64,000 nucleotides of DNA from Phoenix dactylifera (taxonomy: Eukaryota; Streptophyta; Magnoliopsida; Arecales; Arecaceae), in contig NC_052392.1 in NCBI RefSeq assembly GCF_009389715.1, positions 31,481,075 through 31,545,074 on the forward strand, written 5' to 3'. How positions within the stretch are numbered: the first letter of the stretch is position 1; each line of letters opens with the position of its first letter. A program made the translations under genes and the position numbers. This document shows positions 11,191 to 23,355 of the stretch, piece by piece. Under the pieces are notes generated by a model that was not told the origin of the DNA, made no database searches, and worked only from the letters and a program-made list of their open reading frames with translations.

Positions 11191-11928
11191 TGTTACGGGG
11201 GAACTCAGCCACCATGCCCCACGTGACCGACACGCGCGCCCAAGAAGACTACAGCTGCCCCTTGATCCAGTAACCCGACCCCGAGTCGGATATCTTCGGC
11301 TTCGCAGCCCGACCCCGAGTCGGCTGCCCCTTGATCCAGTAACCGACCCCGAGTCGGATATCTTCGGCTTCGCAGCCCGACCCCGAGTCGGCTGCCCCTT
11401 GATCCAGCAATCCGACCCCGAGTCGGCAATCTCTCGAACAACGACAGGCTGTTCCCTGAAGCACGCCACGACCCTCTGCTCCACTACTCCCTGCAACGGT
11501 CGTATCGGCGCTGCTCCACGATCTCCTGTAACGCCGTACAAGCGAGCTCCACTACGCCCTGTCACGGCGTACCCAGCACTGCCCACGACGCCCATAACGG
11601 CCATGTCAGTGGCAACTCCACGTGCCACACGATGACCAAACCCCCCAGAAGGACCCCCCCAGCCTGTAATATGCGCGGGGGGTAGAAGGGGGAGGTAAGC
11701 AAGACTTCCAGTGCATTCTTCCTACTACCTGCAATATCTCTCCTTCTCCTCCAATCTCTCTGACTTGATCGTCGGAGGCCCCCACTACCCCAGTGGTGGT
11801 GCGAGGCTTGCTTGCAGGTTCTCCGGTGGAAAAGGGGAGCCGTAATCAACACCAACCAAGGGCGACTCAGACGGAACCCCGCTCACATCGCTGTGCCAAT
11901 CGTTCTCGGTTTGGACCCACCAGCAACA
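11191..11928 (+). repeat. 5' LTR of the Tat element
   Basis: It starts TGTTACGGGGG and ends CAGCAACA, matching the copy at 23356-24103. It is 738 bp long, ten shorter than the 3' copy. It contains internal repeats of about 70 bp built on CCGACCCCGAGTCGG (about 11260-11430). Confidence 0.92.
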
Positions 11929-11979
11929 GTTGGCGCTAGATGAGGGCCCGAATCTCAGAGCGATCGTTAATGGCACGGC

Positions 11980-13600
11980 GAGGTGGTCGTGGAGCTTCTA
12001 ATGTCTCCGGTCGCGGGGCCTCTCGCGCCTCCGACCGGGGAGGCCGCTGCGTCTCCAACACATTCTCAGCAACACTCCACCGTTCCACCCCCCCATTCAG
12101 ATGGTCGAAGCCGCTCAGTTCGACCAGTTAGCCCAGCAGGTTCGCACCCTCGCGGAGGCAGTACAGAACCTGCAGGGTGTGATGTCTCGGGCGCCCGCAG
12201 CGGGCCCAGGAGCCGCTGCCTCCCTGAGCGCTCACCTGTTCCTCCTTAAACCCGCGCTCCTTCCTCTCCCATGGGGAGGAGCGCCGGTGCGAAGAAGACT
12301 CTCGAGCACGGTCCATTCGGCCGGGACCTTCCCATCGGAGCTGCGCGGGGTACGAGAGGCGGGCCCGGGCGCGTTCCCAGACCCCCCAGTCCTCAAGGAA
12401 CCCGCGCTCCAGTCGGTCCCCCTCTCGATGCTCCTTGTCTCCCACCCATCGGTCGCGCTCTCTGGACCGGCGGGTAGACGATCTCCACCGACAACTTCAG
12501 GTCCTGAAGGGCCACTCCAAAGATCCCTTCGCCGACTTGGAGATCTCCTCCCAGCCGGCGCTTGCCTCGAGGATCCTGCGGACCCCGAATCCGCCGGGGT
12601 TTAAAATGCCGGCGATCGAGCCCTATGACGGGGCGGCGGACCCGCGAGATCACGTCGAGAGTTTCAGGACTCTTATGCTCCTCCACGGAGCATCAGATCC
12701 TCTCCTCTGCAAGGCCTTCCCAGCGACCCTCCGTGGCCCGGCAAGGGCGTGGTTCGCCGGCTTGGAGGCTAACTCAATCCAGTCCTTCGACCAGTTTACT
12801 CGCCCTCTTCATCACCCATTTCGCCGTCAGTAGCCGGCGGCGACTGGTCTCCGACTCCCTCTTCGATATCCGGGCAAAACGAGGGAGAAAGCTTGCGGGA
12901 TTATCTTACCCGCTTCAACAAGGCTACGCTGGAAGTCCGGAACCTGAGCCAGGAGGTGGCTCTTTCAGCCCTGAAGCGTGGCTTCCGAAAGGGCAGACTC
13001 ACCTTCTCCCTGGACAAACGCCTGCCGCGGAGCTCCCGGAGCTGTTGTCCCGGCCGCGAACCAGTATGCGGACGCCGAGGGGGCGGCCGCCCACCGGAGC
13101 AAGGAGGCCGCCGAGGTCCCTCCAAAGCTCGGGAAGAAAAGGCGAAAAGAGGCACGCCAGAGGAGGAGCCCGACGCCCTCAACGTCGGCGCAGAAGCCTG
13201 TCGCTGGCGAGGAACCACGGCGCCCTACGCCCTCGTTCTCCGCCCCGACGTTTCAACCGGTACACTCCTCTCCTGACTCCCCGGACCCAGATCCTCATGG
13301 AAATCAAGGGGCGGGAGGACCTCCCGGTCCCGAGACAGATGAAGAAGATCCCTGGGAGGAGGCCCTCTCGGGCGTACTGTGAGTACCACCGGGACCACGG
13401 CCACGACACCGAAGACTGCTTCCAGCTCCGGGACGAGATCGAGGCTCTCATCCGCCGAGGGCGTCTCGGTCGATATGTGAACGACCGACGTCCCCCGCAG
13501 ACTCGCGTCCGGCCGACCCGGCCCCTCCGGAGCCTCGGGAGCAGAATCGACCCGTCGCGGGCGTGATTCCATACTATCACTGGGGGCTGCCCCCGGCCCG
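11980..13600 (+). mobile_element. gag region of the Tat element
   Basis: Contains a recognisable retrotransposon gag core, with motifs such as PYDGAADPRDHVESF, ATLRGPARAWF and, towards the end, a YCEYHRDHGHDTEDC zinc-knuckle-like stretch. These are typical of plant Ty3/gypsy gag. Fossil, broken. Confidence 0.8.
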
Positions 13601-13759
13601 AGAGGAACGCAGGGGGCTCGATTGAAGCATCAGGGGCAGCCGTCGCAAAGAGGCAGAGGGTCGGTAATGTAATCACTTTTTGTGATGAAGATGTAAAGGG
13701 GTTCAGACCCCCCACGACGACGCCATGGTGATCTCCCTCGCTATGGCAAAACTATGATG

Positions 13760-14120
13760 TAAGGCGTGTTCTTGTGGATAGTGGAAGCTCAGCTGATATT
13801 TTGTTTTACGAGGCCTTCCAAAGGATGAGCTTGTCCAGACAATTGTTGCACAAAACATCCACCCCCCTCATAGGATTCACTGGAGACGCTGTCTCGGCCG
13901 AAGGTGTCGTTGAGCTGCCTGTGACTGCGGGCGTTGCACCCGCAGAAGCCACGGTGCGGCTCGGGTTCTTGGTCGTCCGTGTTCCCTCGGCCTACAACGC
14001 TATCCTCGGACGACCCGGACTGAACGCCCTTCGCGCGGTGGTCCTCAACGTACCACTTGCTCATGCGGTTCCCCACGGCGGCCGGAATTGGAGAGGTCCG
14101 AGGTGACCAACCGACCGCAA
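13760..14120 (+). mobile_element. Aspartic protease region of the Tat element
   Basis: The retroviral-type aspartic protease motif VDSGSSADILF is present, followed by GFTGDAV and [11 protein letters not shown], as in plant gypsy proteases. It lies between gag and reverse transcriptase, as expected for the family. Confidence 0.8.
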
Positions 14121-14329
14121 GGCAATGTTTCCTAGCAACTCTCAAAGGGAAGAAGCCCGTAGAAGCCTTAAGCGTCGAGTCCCTCGACGCCAGAGACGAG
14201 GTGGCCTTGCGCACGGGGAGCCGGCCGAAGGTGTGATCGAAGTTCCCCTCGAGGAAGGTCGCCCGGACCGGACGGTCCGGGTCGGCACCAATCTCGACCC
14301 GGGAGCTCGGGCTCGGTTGGTGGAATTCC

Positions 14330-15720
14330 TCCGAGCCAACGCCGATGTATTTGCCTGGTCGGCGGCCGATGTACCTGGGATCGACCCGGAGGTCATTTCT
14401 CACGCCCTCAACGTCGACCCAACCCACCGACCAGTAAAGCAGAAGAAGAGACACTGTGCCCCGGATCGGATCCGAGTGGTCGACCAGGAGGTAGACAAGC
14501 TCTTGGAGGCAGGATTCATAAGGGAGGTCAGCTACCCCGAATGGCTGGCAAATGTCGTACTTGTCCGGAAGGCGAGCGGAAAGTGGAGGATGTGCGTCGG
14601 ACTACACCGACCTGAACAAGGCATGCCCCAAGGATAGCTTTCCGCTTCCGCGGATAGACCAACTGGTCGACGCGACTTCCGGATATCAGCTGCTGTCTTT
14701 TCATGGACGCCTTCTCCGGCTACAACAGATAATGATGGCTCCACAGGACGAGGAGAAAACTGCCTTTATAACAGACCGGGGGCTGTACTGTTACAAGGTA
14801 ATGCCCTTCGGTCTGAAGAATGCTGGCGCCACTTACCAGCGCCTCGTCAACAAAATCTTCAAAGAGCAAATCGGCCGGAACATGGAGGTGTACGTGGACG
14901 ATATGCTGGTGAAGAGCCGCCATGCAGACCAGCACATCGCGGATCTGGAGGAGACTTTCGCCACCTTGCGGAAGTTTTGCATGAAGCTGAACCCAGCGAA
15001 GTGCGCCTTTGGCGCTTCGGCCGGGAGGTTCCTCGGTTTCATTGTCAACCAGCGGGGGATCGAAGCCAACCCGGACAAAATCAAGGCCATCCAAGATATG
15101 TCCCCTCCGACCAAAGTGAAGGAGGTTCAGGAGCTCGCTGGGAGGGTCGCCGCGCTCGGACGATTTGTGGCAAAATCGGCCGAACGCTGCCAACCTTTCT
15201 TCAAGGTGTTGAAACGCCCGAAAGACTTCCTCTGGACGGCCGAATGTCAAGCAGCATTCGACCAGCTCAAGGAATACTTGGCGTCTCCTCCCCTGCTGTC
15301 CAAGCCGCAAGAAGGGGAGATGCTCTACCTCTATCTGGCGGTCTCCCCAACCGCAGTCAGTGCGGTACTGGTTCGGGAAGAGGCAAAGCTCCAGAAGCCT
15401 GTGGTACTACATCAGCCGGGTCCTACGGGATGCCGAGACGCGGTATACGAAGGCTGAAAAGATCGCTTCGCGCTGCTGACCGCGACCAGGAGGCTTCGCC
15501 CCTATTTCCAGGCCCATTCTGTCACCCTCTTGACCGATCAACCGCTGCGGCAGATCCTCAGCAATCCTGAGAATGCGGGACGGCTGGTGAAGTGGGCAGT
15601 AGAACTTGGTGAGTTCGACATCCGCTACCAGCCCCGACCCGCCATCAAGGCCCAGGCGCTCGCGGATTTCCTCGCTGAGTGCACGGTGCAGGAGGCGGAA
15701 CCTAGGTCGCCGGAAACACC
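14330..15720 (+). mobile_element. Reverse transcriptase and RNase H region of the Tat element
   Basis: Reverse transcriptase motifs include the active-site YVDDMLVKS, MPFGLKNAGATYQRLVNKIF and LNPAKCAFG. The connection and RNase H domains follow, up to the ADFLAECT linker that precedes the second RNase H. Fossil, broken. Confidence 0.88.
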
Positions 15721-16195
15721 CAGCCTTGACCTCCCGATTTGGACGCTTCACATCGATGGGTCGTCGAAACCCCGAAGGTGGAGGGGCCGGGCTGGTCCTC
15801 ACCAGCCCTGATGGAGTGATAGCCGAGTATGCCTTGAGGTTCGGATTTCCAGTGACCAACAACGAGGCGGAGTATGAGGCCCTAGTCACGGGACTCAAAC
15901 TCACCAAGGAGCTCGGCATCCGGCGCCTGAAGGTCTTCACCGACTCCCAGCTGGTGGTCGGGCAGGTCCGTGGGGAGTTCGAAGCCCGGAACCCGACCAT
16001 ACAGAATTACATCCGGAAGGTGCAAGCACTCATTCCCGACCTCGGCAGTGTCGACATCCAGCAGGTCCCAAGAAGTGAAAATGCCAGGGCCGACAGGCTG
16101 TCCCGCTTAGTGAGCGCAGACGCGCACAACTTGTCGAGGGCGATCTACCTGGAGACCCTGGATGCCCGAGCATCGGCGAGGCTGGAGCGGTGATG
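15720..16195 (+). mobile_element. Archaeal-type second RNase H of the Tat element
   Basis: LHIDGSS, NNEAEYEALVTGLKLTKELG, VFTDSQLVVGQV and SENARADRLSRL give the D-E-D-D pattern of the archaeal-like RNase H that Tat-branch elements carry after their own RNase H. This is the strongest clue to the branch. Confidence 0.85.
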
Positions 16196-16379
16196 GCGAT
16201 TGATCCGGAGCCGTCTTGGATGGACCCGCTTGTCGCCTACCTCGCCGAAGGGATCCTCCCTGAAGACGAAGATCAAGCTCGGCGACTTGTTATGAAGTCC
16301 GCCCACTACGTACTCAATAAAGGGAGGCTGTATCGGACCTCGTTCACCGCCCCCTCTTAAAGTGCCTCCGCCCCTCGGA

Positions 16380-17448
16380 AGCGGCCTACGTCCTCGGCGA
16401 AGTCCACGAAGGCGTTTGCGGATCCCACTTGGGGGCTAGGTCCTTGGCGCACAAGATCATGAGGCAAGGCTATTATTGGCCTACCTTGTTGGAGGACTCA
16501 AAGGATCATGTACGGAAATGCGACGCCTGCCAGCGCCACGCCAACGTCCAGAGAGTCCCTTCTGTCCCCTTGGCACCAATCACTGCAACCCTGGCCCTTC
16601 GCCCAGTGGGGAATGGATATCCTCGGACCATTCCCCGTCGCTTCAGCTCAGCGGAAATTTTGATTGTTGCAATCGACTACTTCACCAAGTGGGTGGAGGC
16701 AGAACCGCTGGCCACTATCACGGAGGTGCAAGTCCGGAAGTTCGTGAAGAAGAACATCATTGTCCGATTTGGGGTACCTCGGGTCCTCATTTCGGATAAT
16801 GGCCGACAGTTCGACAACAAGCATTTCCATGACTTCTGCGAGGAGTTCGGGATCGAGCATCGGTTCACATCTGTGTCGCATCCCCAAACCAACGGCGAGG
16901 CCGAGGTCACAAATCGGATAATCCTCCAAGGAATCAAAGCGCGAATCGGTCGGACGGGGCAAGCTTGGGTCGAAGAACTCGAGAATGTCCTTTGGGCGTA
17001 TCGAACCACGCATCGGACCCCTACCGGGGAGACGCCTTTCAGCCTAACCTATGGCACGGAAGCCGTTGTCCCCGTGGAGCTCGGACTCCCCTCACCTCGG
17101 GTGGCCGTGCACCGACCCGAGGCCAATTCGGAGCAACTCCGAGGGAACCTGGATCTCTTGGAAGCAGCGAGAAAAATGGTGCAGGTTCGGATGGCGATGT
17201 ATCAGCGGAGGGTGGCCCGATATTACAACTCCAAGGTCCGACCGAAGCTTTTCAGAATCGGAGATCTGGTGCTAAGGCGAGCTAAAGCATCTCAACCTGC
17301 GGAAGGTGGGAAGCTAGCGCCAAATTGGGAAGGCCCGTATAAGGTTCGCTGGGTAAACCGACCAGGCTCCTACCAGTTGGAGGCCCTAGATGGTCGAGAA
17401 ATTCCAAGGAGCTGGAATTCCGCTGACCTGCGGATGTATTACCAGTAG
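16380..17448 (+). mobile_element. Integrase region of the Tat element
   Basis: A zinc-binding HHCC-type head (HKIMRQGYYWP, CDACQRH) is followed by the DDE core (DYFTKWVEAEPL, LISDNGRQF, HPQTNGEAEVTNR) and a C-terminal domain with GDLVLRR and NWEGPYKV. It lies directly after the second RNase H. Confidence 0.9.
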
Positions 17449-18604
17449 AACGACAATGCCAGAAAGACAGTTCAAAAATGTATAACACTTTGCATTTCAA
17501 CAATTTCTGGTTACAACGGCGTGCTCGTGTGATTACAAGGAATTCCCAGAGGGGAATTAGGGTGTAAAGAAAGTAAAGAAGAGGCGGAGACTCCGAGGAG
17601 CTGAAGATCTGGGATCCCGAAACCTCCATCCGAAGCGGCTGCAATCCCGCCGGAAGTGGGTGCTTCCAACCGGAGGCGCCATCGGCGTCTCACGAAAGAG
17701 ACGAAGAGCCGGCGCGGATGAAGAAGAAGTGGACGAAGGAGAAGTCCACACTGCCTCCAACCGGAGGCGCCATCCACGCCCCACGAAGAGGACGAGGAGC
17801 CGCCGCAGACGAAGCTCCCGTTGCCTCCAGGGGAACGCCACCTCCAAGGGATATTCCGGTCCTCCCCAGTGTTAGGGGAGAGGAGGAATACAAGGGGGAA
17901 GAGCATATGGAGGCGCGGTCCCGGATCAAGCACCTGGTGCGGAGCTCAATCGGGAGGCCGAACTTCAAGGAGGGGAGACGTGATCCCGGATGAAACGCCT
18001 AGAGCGGGGTTCCGCCGGGGAGAACCTCCTTGTTGATCCCAGATGAAACGGCTAGTTGGCGGAAGTCGCGAAGGGCGCACCTCCCGTTCCTTCGGCAGGG
18101 GTCTCTCAACCATGCGCCGGAGAGGAGGCCCACGATCCATGGCAACCTGAACAGCTCCGGTTTGGCAGGCTCCATCGCACCTGCACCTATATTTATAGCC
18201 AAACTGCGGCCCTCCGGTCGTTCCGATACGGGTGGCTCCAATAAATGCGGGCGCATTGAATCCGGAGCCGATCCGGCTCTCGAGGCATATCTTTCCGCGA
18301 TTTCCTAAGCGTCATTCTCCTTAATCGCATTTTTTGTGCAGGACACTCCGGGTGGCCTGTACCCCTAGGTCCACGTATCTCCGCTCGCGCCCCAGGCCGC
18401 ATCCGCCTCGAAGAACGCGCGTATCGCGGCCGCTTAACTGACACTCCTCGCAAGCAGCAACTGGCGATCCGATTTTCCAGGTAACCCCTTAATTAGCACT
18501 TAATGCCCATCTGGTGTTCCCCAGGCGACGCTTGGAGAGGAGGAGAAATACAATCGCAGCTGGCCATGGGGAAATCCCGTCGGGCGGCAAGCGACAGGCG
18601 CACG
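17449..18604. other. Spacer between integrase and tandem arrays of the Tat element
   Basis: About 1.15 kb without a recognisable domain. Long non-coding 3' regions are usual in Tat-branch elements. 17640-17820 contains two related stretches around CCAACCGGAGGCGCCATC. Confidence 0.6.
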
Positions 18605-19825
18605 ACCAGCGAGCGGAATTTCCCGAGGCTCGGCCCTTGGATGCCAGGCTAACCCGATGATCATCCCGGGAGCAGACTAGCCTGAAGCCCCGACCGGTCG
18701 CCTCGGCTTGCGCCAGCCTTGGCCGACCAACGAGCGGAATTTTCCGAGGCTCGGCCCTTGGATGCCAGGCTAACCCGATGATCATCCCGGGAGCAGACTA
18801 GCCTGAAGCCCCGACCGGTCGCCTCGGCTTGCGCCAGCCTTGGCCGACCAACGAGCGGAATTTCTCGAGGCTCGGCCCTTGGATGCCAAGCTAACCCGAT
18901 GATCATCCCGGGAGCAGACTAGCCTGAAGCCCCGACCGGTCGCCTCGGCTTGCGCCAGCCTTGGCCGACCAACGAGCGGAATTTTCCGAGGCTCGGCCCT
19001 TGGATGCCGGGCTAACCCGATGATCATCCCGGGAGCAGACTAGCCTGAAGCCCCGACCGGTCGCCTCGGCTTGCGCCAGCCTTGGCCGACCAACGAGCGG
19101 AATTTCCCGAGGCTCGGCCCTTGGATGCCAGGCTAACCCGATGATCATCCCGGGAGCAGACTAGCCTGAAGCCCCGACCGGTCGCCTCGGCTTGCGCCAG
19201 CCTTGGCCGACCAACGAGCGGAATTTCCCGAGGCTCGGCCCTTGAATGCCAGGCTAACCCGATGATCATCCCGGGAGCAGACTAGCCTGAAGCCCCGACC
19301 GGTCGCCTCGGCTTGCGCCAGCCTTGGCCGACCAACGAGCGGAATTTTCCGAGGCTCGGCCCTTGGATGCCAGGCTAACCCGATGATCATCCCGGGAGCA
19401 GACTAGCCTGAAGCCCCGACCGGTCGCCTCGGCTTGCGCCAGCCTTGGCCGACCAACGAGCGGAATCTCCCGAGGCTCGGCCCTCGGATGCCAGGCTAAC
19501 CCGATGATCATCCCGGGAGCAGACTAGCCTGAAGCCCCGACCGGTCGCCTCGGCTTGCGCCAGCCTTGGCCGACCAACGAGCGGAATTTTCCGAGGCTCG
19601 GCCCTTGGATGCCAGGCTAACCCGATGATCATCCCGGGAGCAGACTAGCCTGAAGCCCCGACCGGTCGCCTCGGCTTGCGCCAGCCTTGGCCGACCAACG
19701 AGCGGAATTTCCCGAGGCTCGGCCCTTGGATGCCAGGCTAACCCGACGATCATCCCGGGAACAGACTAGCCTGAAGCCCCGACCGGTCGCCTCGACTTGC
19801 GCCAGCCTTGGCCGACCTACGAGCG
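18605..19825. repeat. 121 bp tandem array inside the Tat element
   Basis: Ten nearly identical head-to-tail units of 121 bp, marked by ACCAACGAGCGGAATTT recurring at 18605, 18726, 18847 and so on to 19815. Each contains the palindrome GATGATCATC followed by CCCGGGAG. Neighbouring units differ at only a few positions, mostly in the TTTCCCGAGG stretch. The open frames on the minus strand recur every 121 bases and change frame from unit to unit, so they are not proteins. Confidence 0.95.
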
Positions 19826-20291
19826 GAATTTCCTGAGGCTTGACCCTCGGATGCCTGGCTTAGCGCCGGAAGAATTTCCTGAGGCCTGACCCTCGGATGC
19901 CTGGCTTAGCGCCGGAAGAATTTCCTGAGGCCTGACCCTCGGATGCCTGGCTTAGCGCCGGAAGAATTTCCTGAGGCCTGACCCTCGGATGCCTGGCTTA
20001 GCGCCGGAAGAATTTCCTGAGGCCTGACCCTCGGATGCCTGGCTTAGCGCCGGAAGAATTTCCGGAGGCCTAACCCTCGGATGCCTGGCTTAGCGCCGGA
20101 AGAATTTCCCGAGGCCAAACCCTCGGATGCCTGGCTTGGCGCCGGAAGAATTTCCTGAGGCCTAACCCTCGGATGCCTGGCTTGGCGCCGGAAGAATTTC
20201 CTGAGGCCTAACCCTCGGATGCCTGGCTTAGCGTCGGAAGAATTTCCTGAGGCCTAACCCTCGGATGCCTGGCCTAGCGCCAGAAGAATTT
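19826..20291. repeat. 46 bp tandem array inside the Tat element
   Basis: About ten head-to-tail units of 46 bp (GCCGGAAGAATTTCCTGAGG followed by CCTGACCCTCGGATGCCTGG), immediately after the 121 bp array. The unit resembles the GCGGAATTTCCCGAGG ... CCCTTGGATGCCAGGCT portion of the 121 bp unit, so the short array looks derived from it. Confidence 0.92.
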
Positions 20292-20453
20292 CAAGAGTCG
20301 GGAGTCAGCGAGACGCTACCAAGAGTTAAAAAGAAGAAGGACGAAAGTGAAATGAAGAAACTCTATTTGCATTAACTTTCATTGTTTCAGGGCTGAGACC
20401 CATACAACTTGGCAAAACGCCAACACACAAAGAAAAGAACAAAATACAGAAGG

Positions 20454-22821
20454 TCAGCTTGGAGGAACCCCCGGGTCGAGAACGTCGGGCACGTCCGTAG
20501 GGGGTAGGAAGACGGTTGGAGAAGCAGCAGGCAATGGCGCCGGAGGGGAGTCGAGAAGGGAGATCCCACTCAGGTCAATTTCGGGGTACTTAGCCGACAC
20601 CCTTGCCAGGCCTTCCTCGAAGCCTAAGACAAAGGAGTCGGACCCCGCGTCCGACATATCACGGACGAACTCGTCGGACTGACGATAGGCCTGTACCGCC
20701 TCCGACATATCACGGGTGAACTCGGCGGACTGACGATAAGCCTGTACCGCCTGACGCCTGATCTCCGCACTCTTCTCGGCCAGCGTCGCCTCTGCCCGCT
20801 CCATAATCTGAGCCTTCGCCTCCAAGACCTTCGCCACAATCCGGTCATCCGCCTCGGAGGAGACCCTCAGCAGATCAGCCTGAGCCTCCTTGTGCTTCGC
20901 CTCGGCAGCAATGCGAGCAGCCTCAGCCTCCTCCAGGCGCGAATGAAGCTCCTGGTCGCTCGCGCGGAACTTCTCCAAGGCCGACTCCAATTCGCCCAGC
21001 TTGGCTTCAAGAGACCGGGTTCGGTTGCGGGCGTTGTCGGCTGACCGCTGGGCCTTCTCCCACCTCTCCCGGTAGTCGGCAGCCTTCCGGGACTGCTTCT
21101 CGGCCCGCTCCTCCGCCTTCTTGATCTCGCCCTCGAGACCCGAGGCAACCTTGAGCTGCTCCCGAGCCTCCAACAGTTGCTTCTCGAGGGTGGCGAAGCC
21201 GAGTGCCCGCTCTTCGGCCACCTGGAGCCTCGTCTCGAGGTCCCTGGTCGTCCTCCCCGCCGCAGCCTGACCTCCCTCCTCTACAGCCTTCAGTTGGCTC
21301 TCGGCCCTCGCCAGAAGCCTCGCCTGTTCCTCGTAGCACTCCTCCAGGCGGACCATGTACTGGGCGAGCTAAGAGATAGGAAAAACGAGGGCGTCAGGCG
21401 GGGATCGACAGAGCCTATAAATGAGGAAAGTGACCAAAAGAGCACTCACCGACATGAGACAGACGCAGCTGGCAGCCCCAATGTCAGGGACCCTCATCTC
21501 CCGGACCCGCCTGCGGTCCTTCTCCAGCAGCACCGTCTCGATGAGGTTTCGGGCGCCGGCGAAAGTGAAGGCCGACCCCGACTTCTCCCCAGAGTCGGAC
21601 GGTGGTTCTGCAGCCTTACCCTTACCCATCGCTTGGGGAAGAGTCATGCTGACCATGTTCGGGGCGGGGACCGCCCCTGGAATTGACAGGGTCCCGCTCG
21701 GCCGGGGCCTCGGCGCGTCCCTCCTCGTATCATCCGGAGCCGACCGAGTCGAAGGCTGGGCTGGGGACCGATCACGTCCGACCCGTCCATCTCGGGCGCG
21801 CCCGGGTGATGCCTCCGGAGAAACGGTAGTCTCGGCATCGGAGGGCTGATACAGCGTCAACTCCCGGTCCGCGCCCGCGGCGTCCCCCTGATCGGTGGGT
21901 CCGGACCCGTCTGTCGGCGTCGGAGTCGCCTGCCGGCGGGACTTCTTCGCCGGTGGGGCCCCGCTCGGAGGAGCTCGTTTCTTCCTCCGGACTGCTTCCA
22001 GTAGGGACGTCCTACCAACAGCCGTTGCCTTGTCCGACCGCATGACGTCGTCGATCTCTGCAAAAAGGACGAGGTGGTCGGAGGTTGAGAAACTGAAGGA
22101 AAGAACGAGACGAAAGAGGAGAAAAGAGCTAAAAAAGAAATGGTGGCGGGCTCACGGTCAGCGGGGACCGAGCTCAGATCGACGTTCACCAAGGTATCCT
22201 CAAAATAAGGCGAGCCACCGGGGGGAGCCGGCCCTCGGCAACCAACTCCTTCAAGACGGCGACGCCATCGGATTCCTTCCTCGACAACCTCGATAGGCCA
22301 ATCGGGGACTTCATCGGCGTCTCCCAGGTTGCCCTGATTCCCCAAGAGGGATCTGCGTCAACGAAGAAGAAGCGCTCCTTCCAGCCGTGAATGGAGGTAT
22401 GAGCCTCCTTGACGAGGCCGCACCCTCGCCGCGCCGCAAAGCACCACCACCCTTTATCCTGGGGGTGGCCGCTCAGGCCGTAGCATTCCCAAAAGACATT
22501 CAGGGTGGCGGGAACCTCGTGCATGCGGCAGAGAACCTGAAAGGCCGTCAGGGCGCGCCATGAGTTCGGCACCAGTTGCGTCGGCGCCACTCTTAAACCC
22601 CGAAGCACCTGAACGACTAAGTCCGAGGGGGGAAAGCGGAACCCGGCCTGAAGAATGCCCTCATTGATGGCAACCTTCCCTGGAGGAGGATGGGACATCC
22701 TCTCCTCAGGCCCCGGGAGTGTAACATTGCAGGCCTCGGGAAGGTGGTATCGAGCCACGAACCTATCTAGGTCTTCGGCGACCAACTCCGACTTAATGCG
22801 GTCTGCTCTCACTTCGTCCAT
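20454..22821 (-). mobile_element. Antisense gene of the Tat element (gypsy-type transposase_28-like plus coiled coil)
   Basis: On the minus strand, opposite to gag-pol. The head (near 22821-22330) has VARYHLPEAC, PPPGKVAINEGILQAGFRFP, LVPNSWRALTAFQVLCR and DKGWWCFAARRG, which resemble the plant 'putative gypsy type transposon' domain (Pfam PF04195). The middle is low-complexity P/S/R-rich; the tail (20454-21356) is a long E/A/R-rich coiled coil. Pyrimidine-rich AG-ended stretches between the parts suggest it is spliced, as antisense genes of this branch can be. Its role is unknown. Part of the fossil. Confidence 0.75.
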
Positions 22822-23355
22822 CCCTAATGGCCAGTGAATCTACGGTCAGGACAGGGTCAAGAAGGGGGAAAGGACCGGAACGACTGGAGTACACTAATAC
22901 AAAAGGAGAGTATGGAGAGCCCTAAATTAAAGAATGGGGCAACTCACCGGAAGAGAAGGAAGAACGGCTCCGAGAGCGTCAAAGGAGGAGCAAGCGAACA
23001 GTCCGGCGGCGATGACGGCAGCGCAAAGGAGAAACTCGAAGATGTCTGTAAAGAGAAAGGCGGACGGAGGAGGACCCCCGGTTAAATAGGCGGAAAGGTG
23101 GGTGACGCCCCGGTGACGCCAGAGGACGCCTGGCTGCCAAAGGGTCGCTCGCGCCCCAAAGGCGAATCGACGCCATTAAGGAAGGATGTCCGCCGAAATC
23201 CTCAGACTGCCAGGTCAGCAACAACCGCCATACGCCATAAAGAAGACAGGGGAGCTCGAAGCGCGCGTGCCTCTCCGAGGGATGGCGGCAATCTCGAAGC
23301 ATCACTTCCTTCACCCGTTCCCCTTCTGGTTCCAGGCTCGGAAGTGGGGGGCTAC

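Noticed and set aside
18489-19753. Repeated minus-strand open frames of 81 residues
   Set aside because: They recur every 121 bases because of the tandem repeat. 121 is not a multiple of three and there is no domain, so they are not genes.
18605-20291. Regular repeats that superficially resemble a CRISPR array
   Set aside because: The units are contiguous with no unique spacers, lie inside a plant LTR element, and are ordinary tandem arrays.
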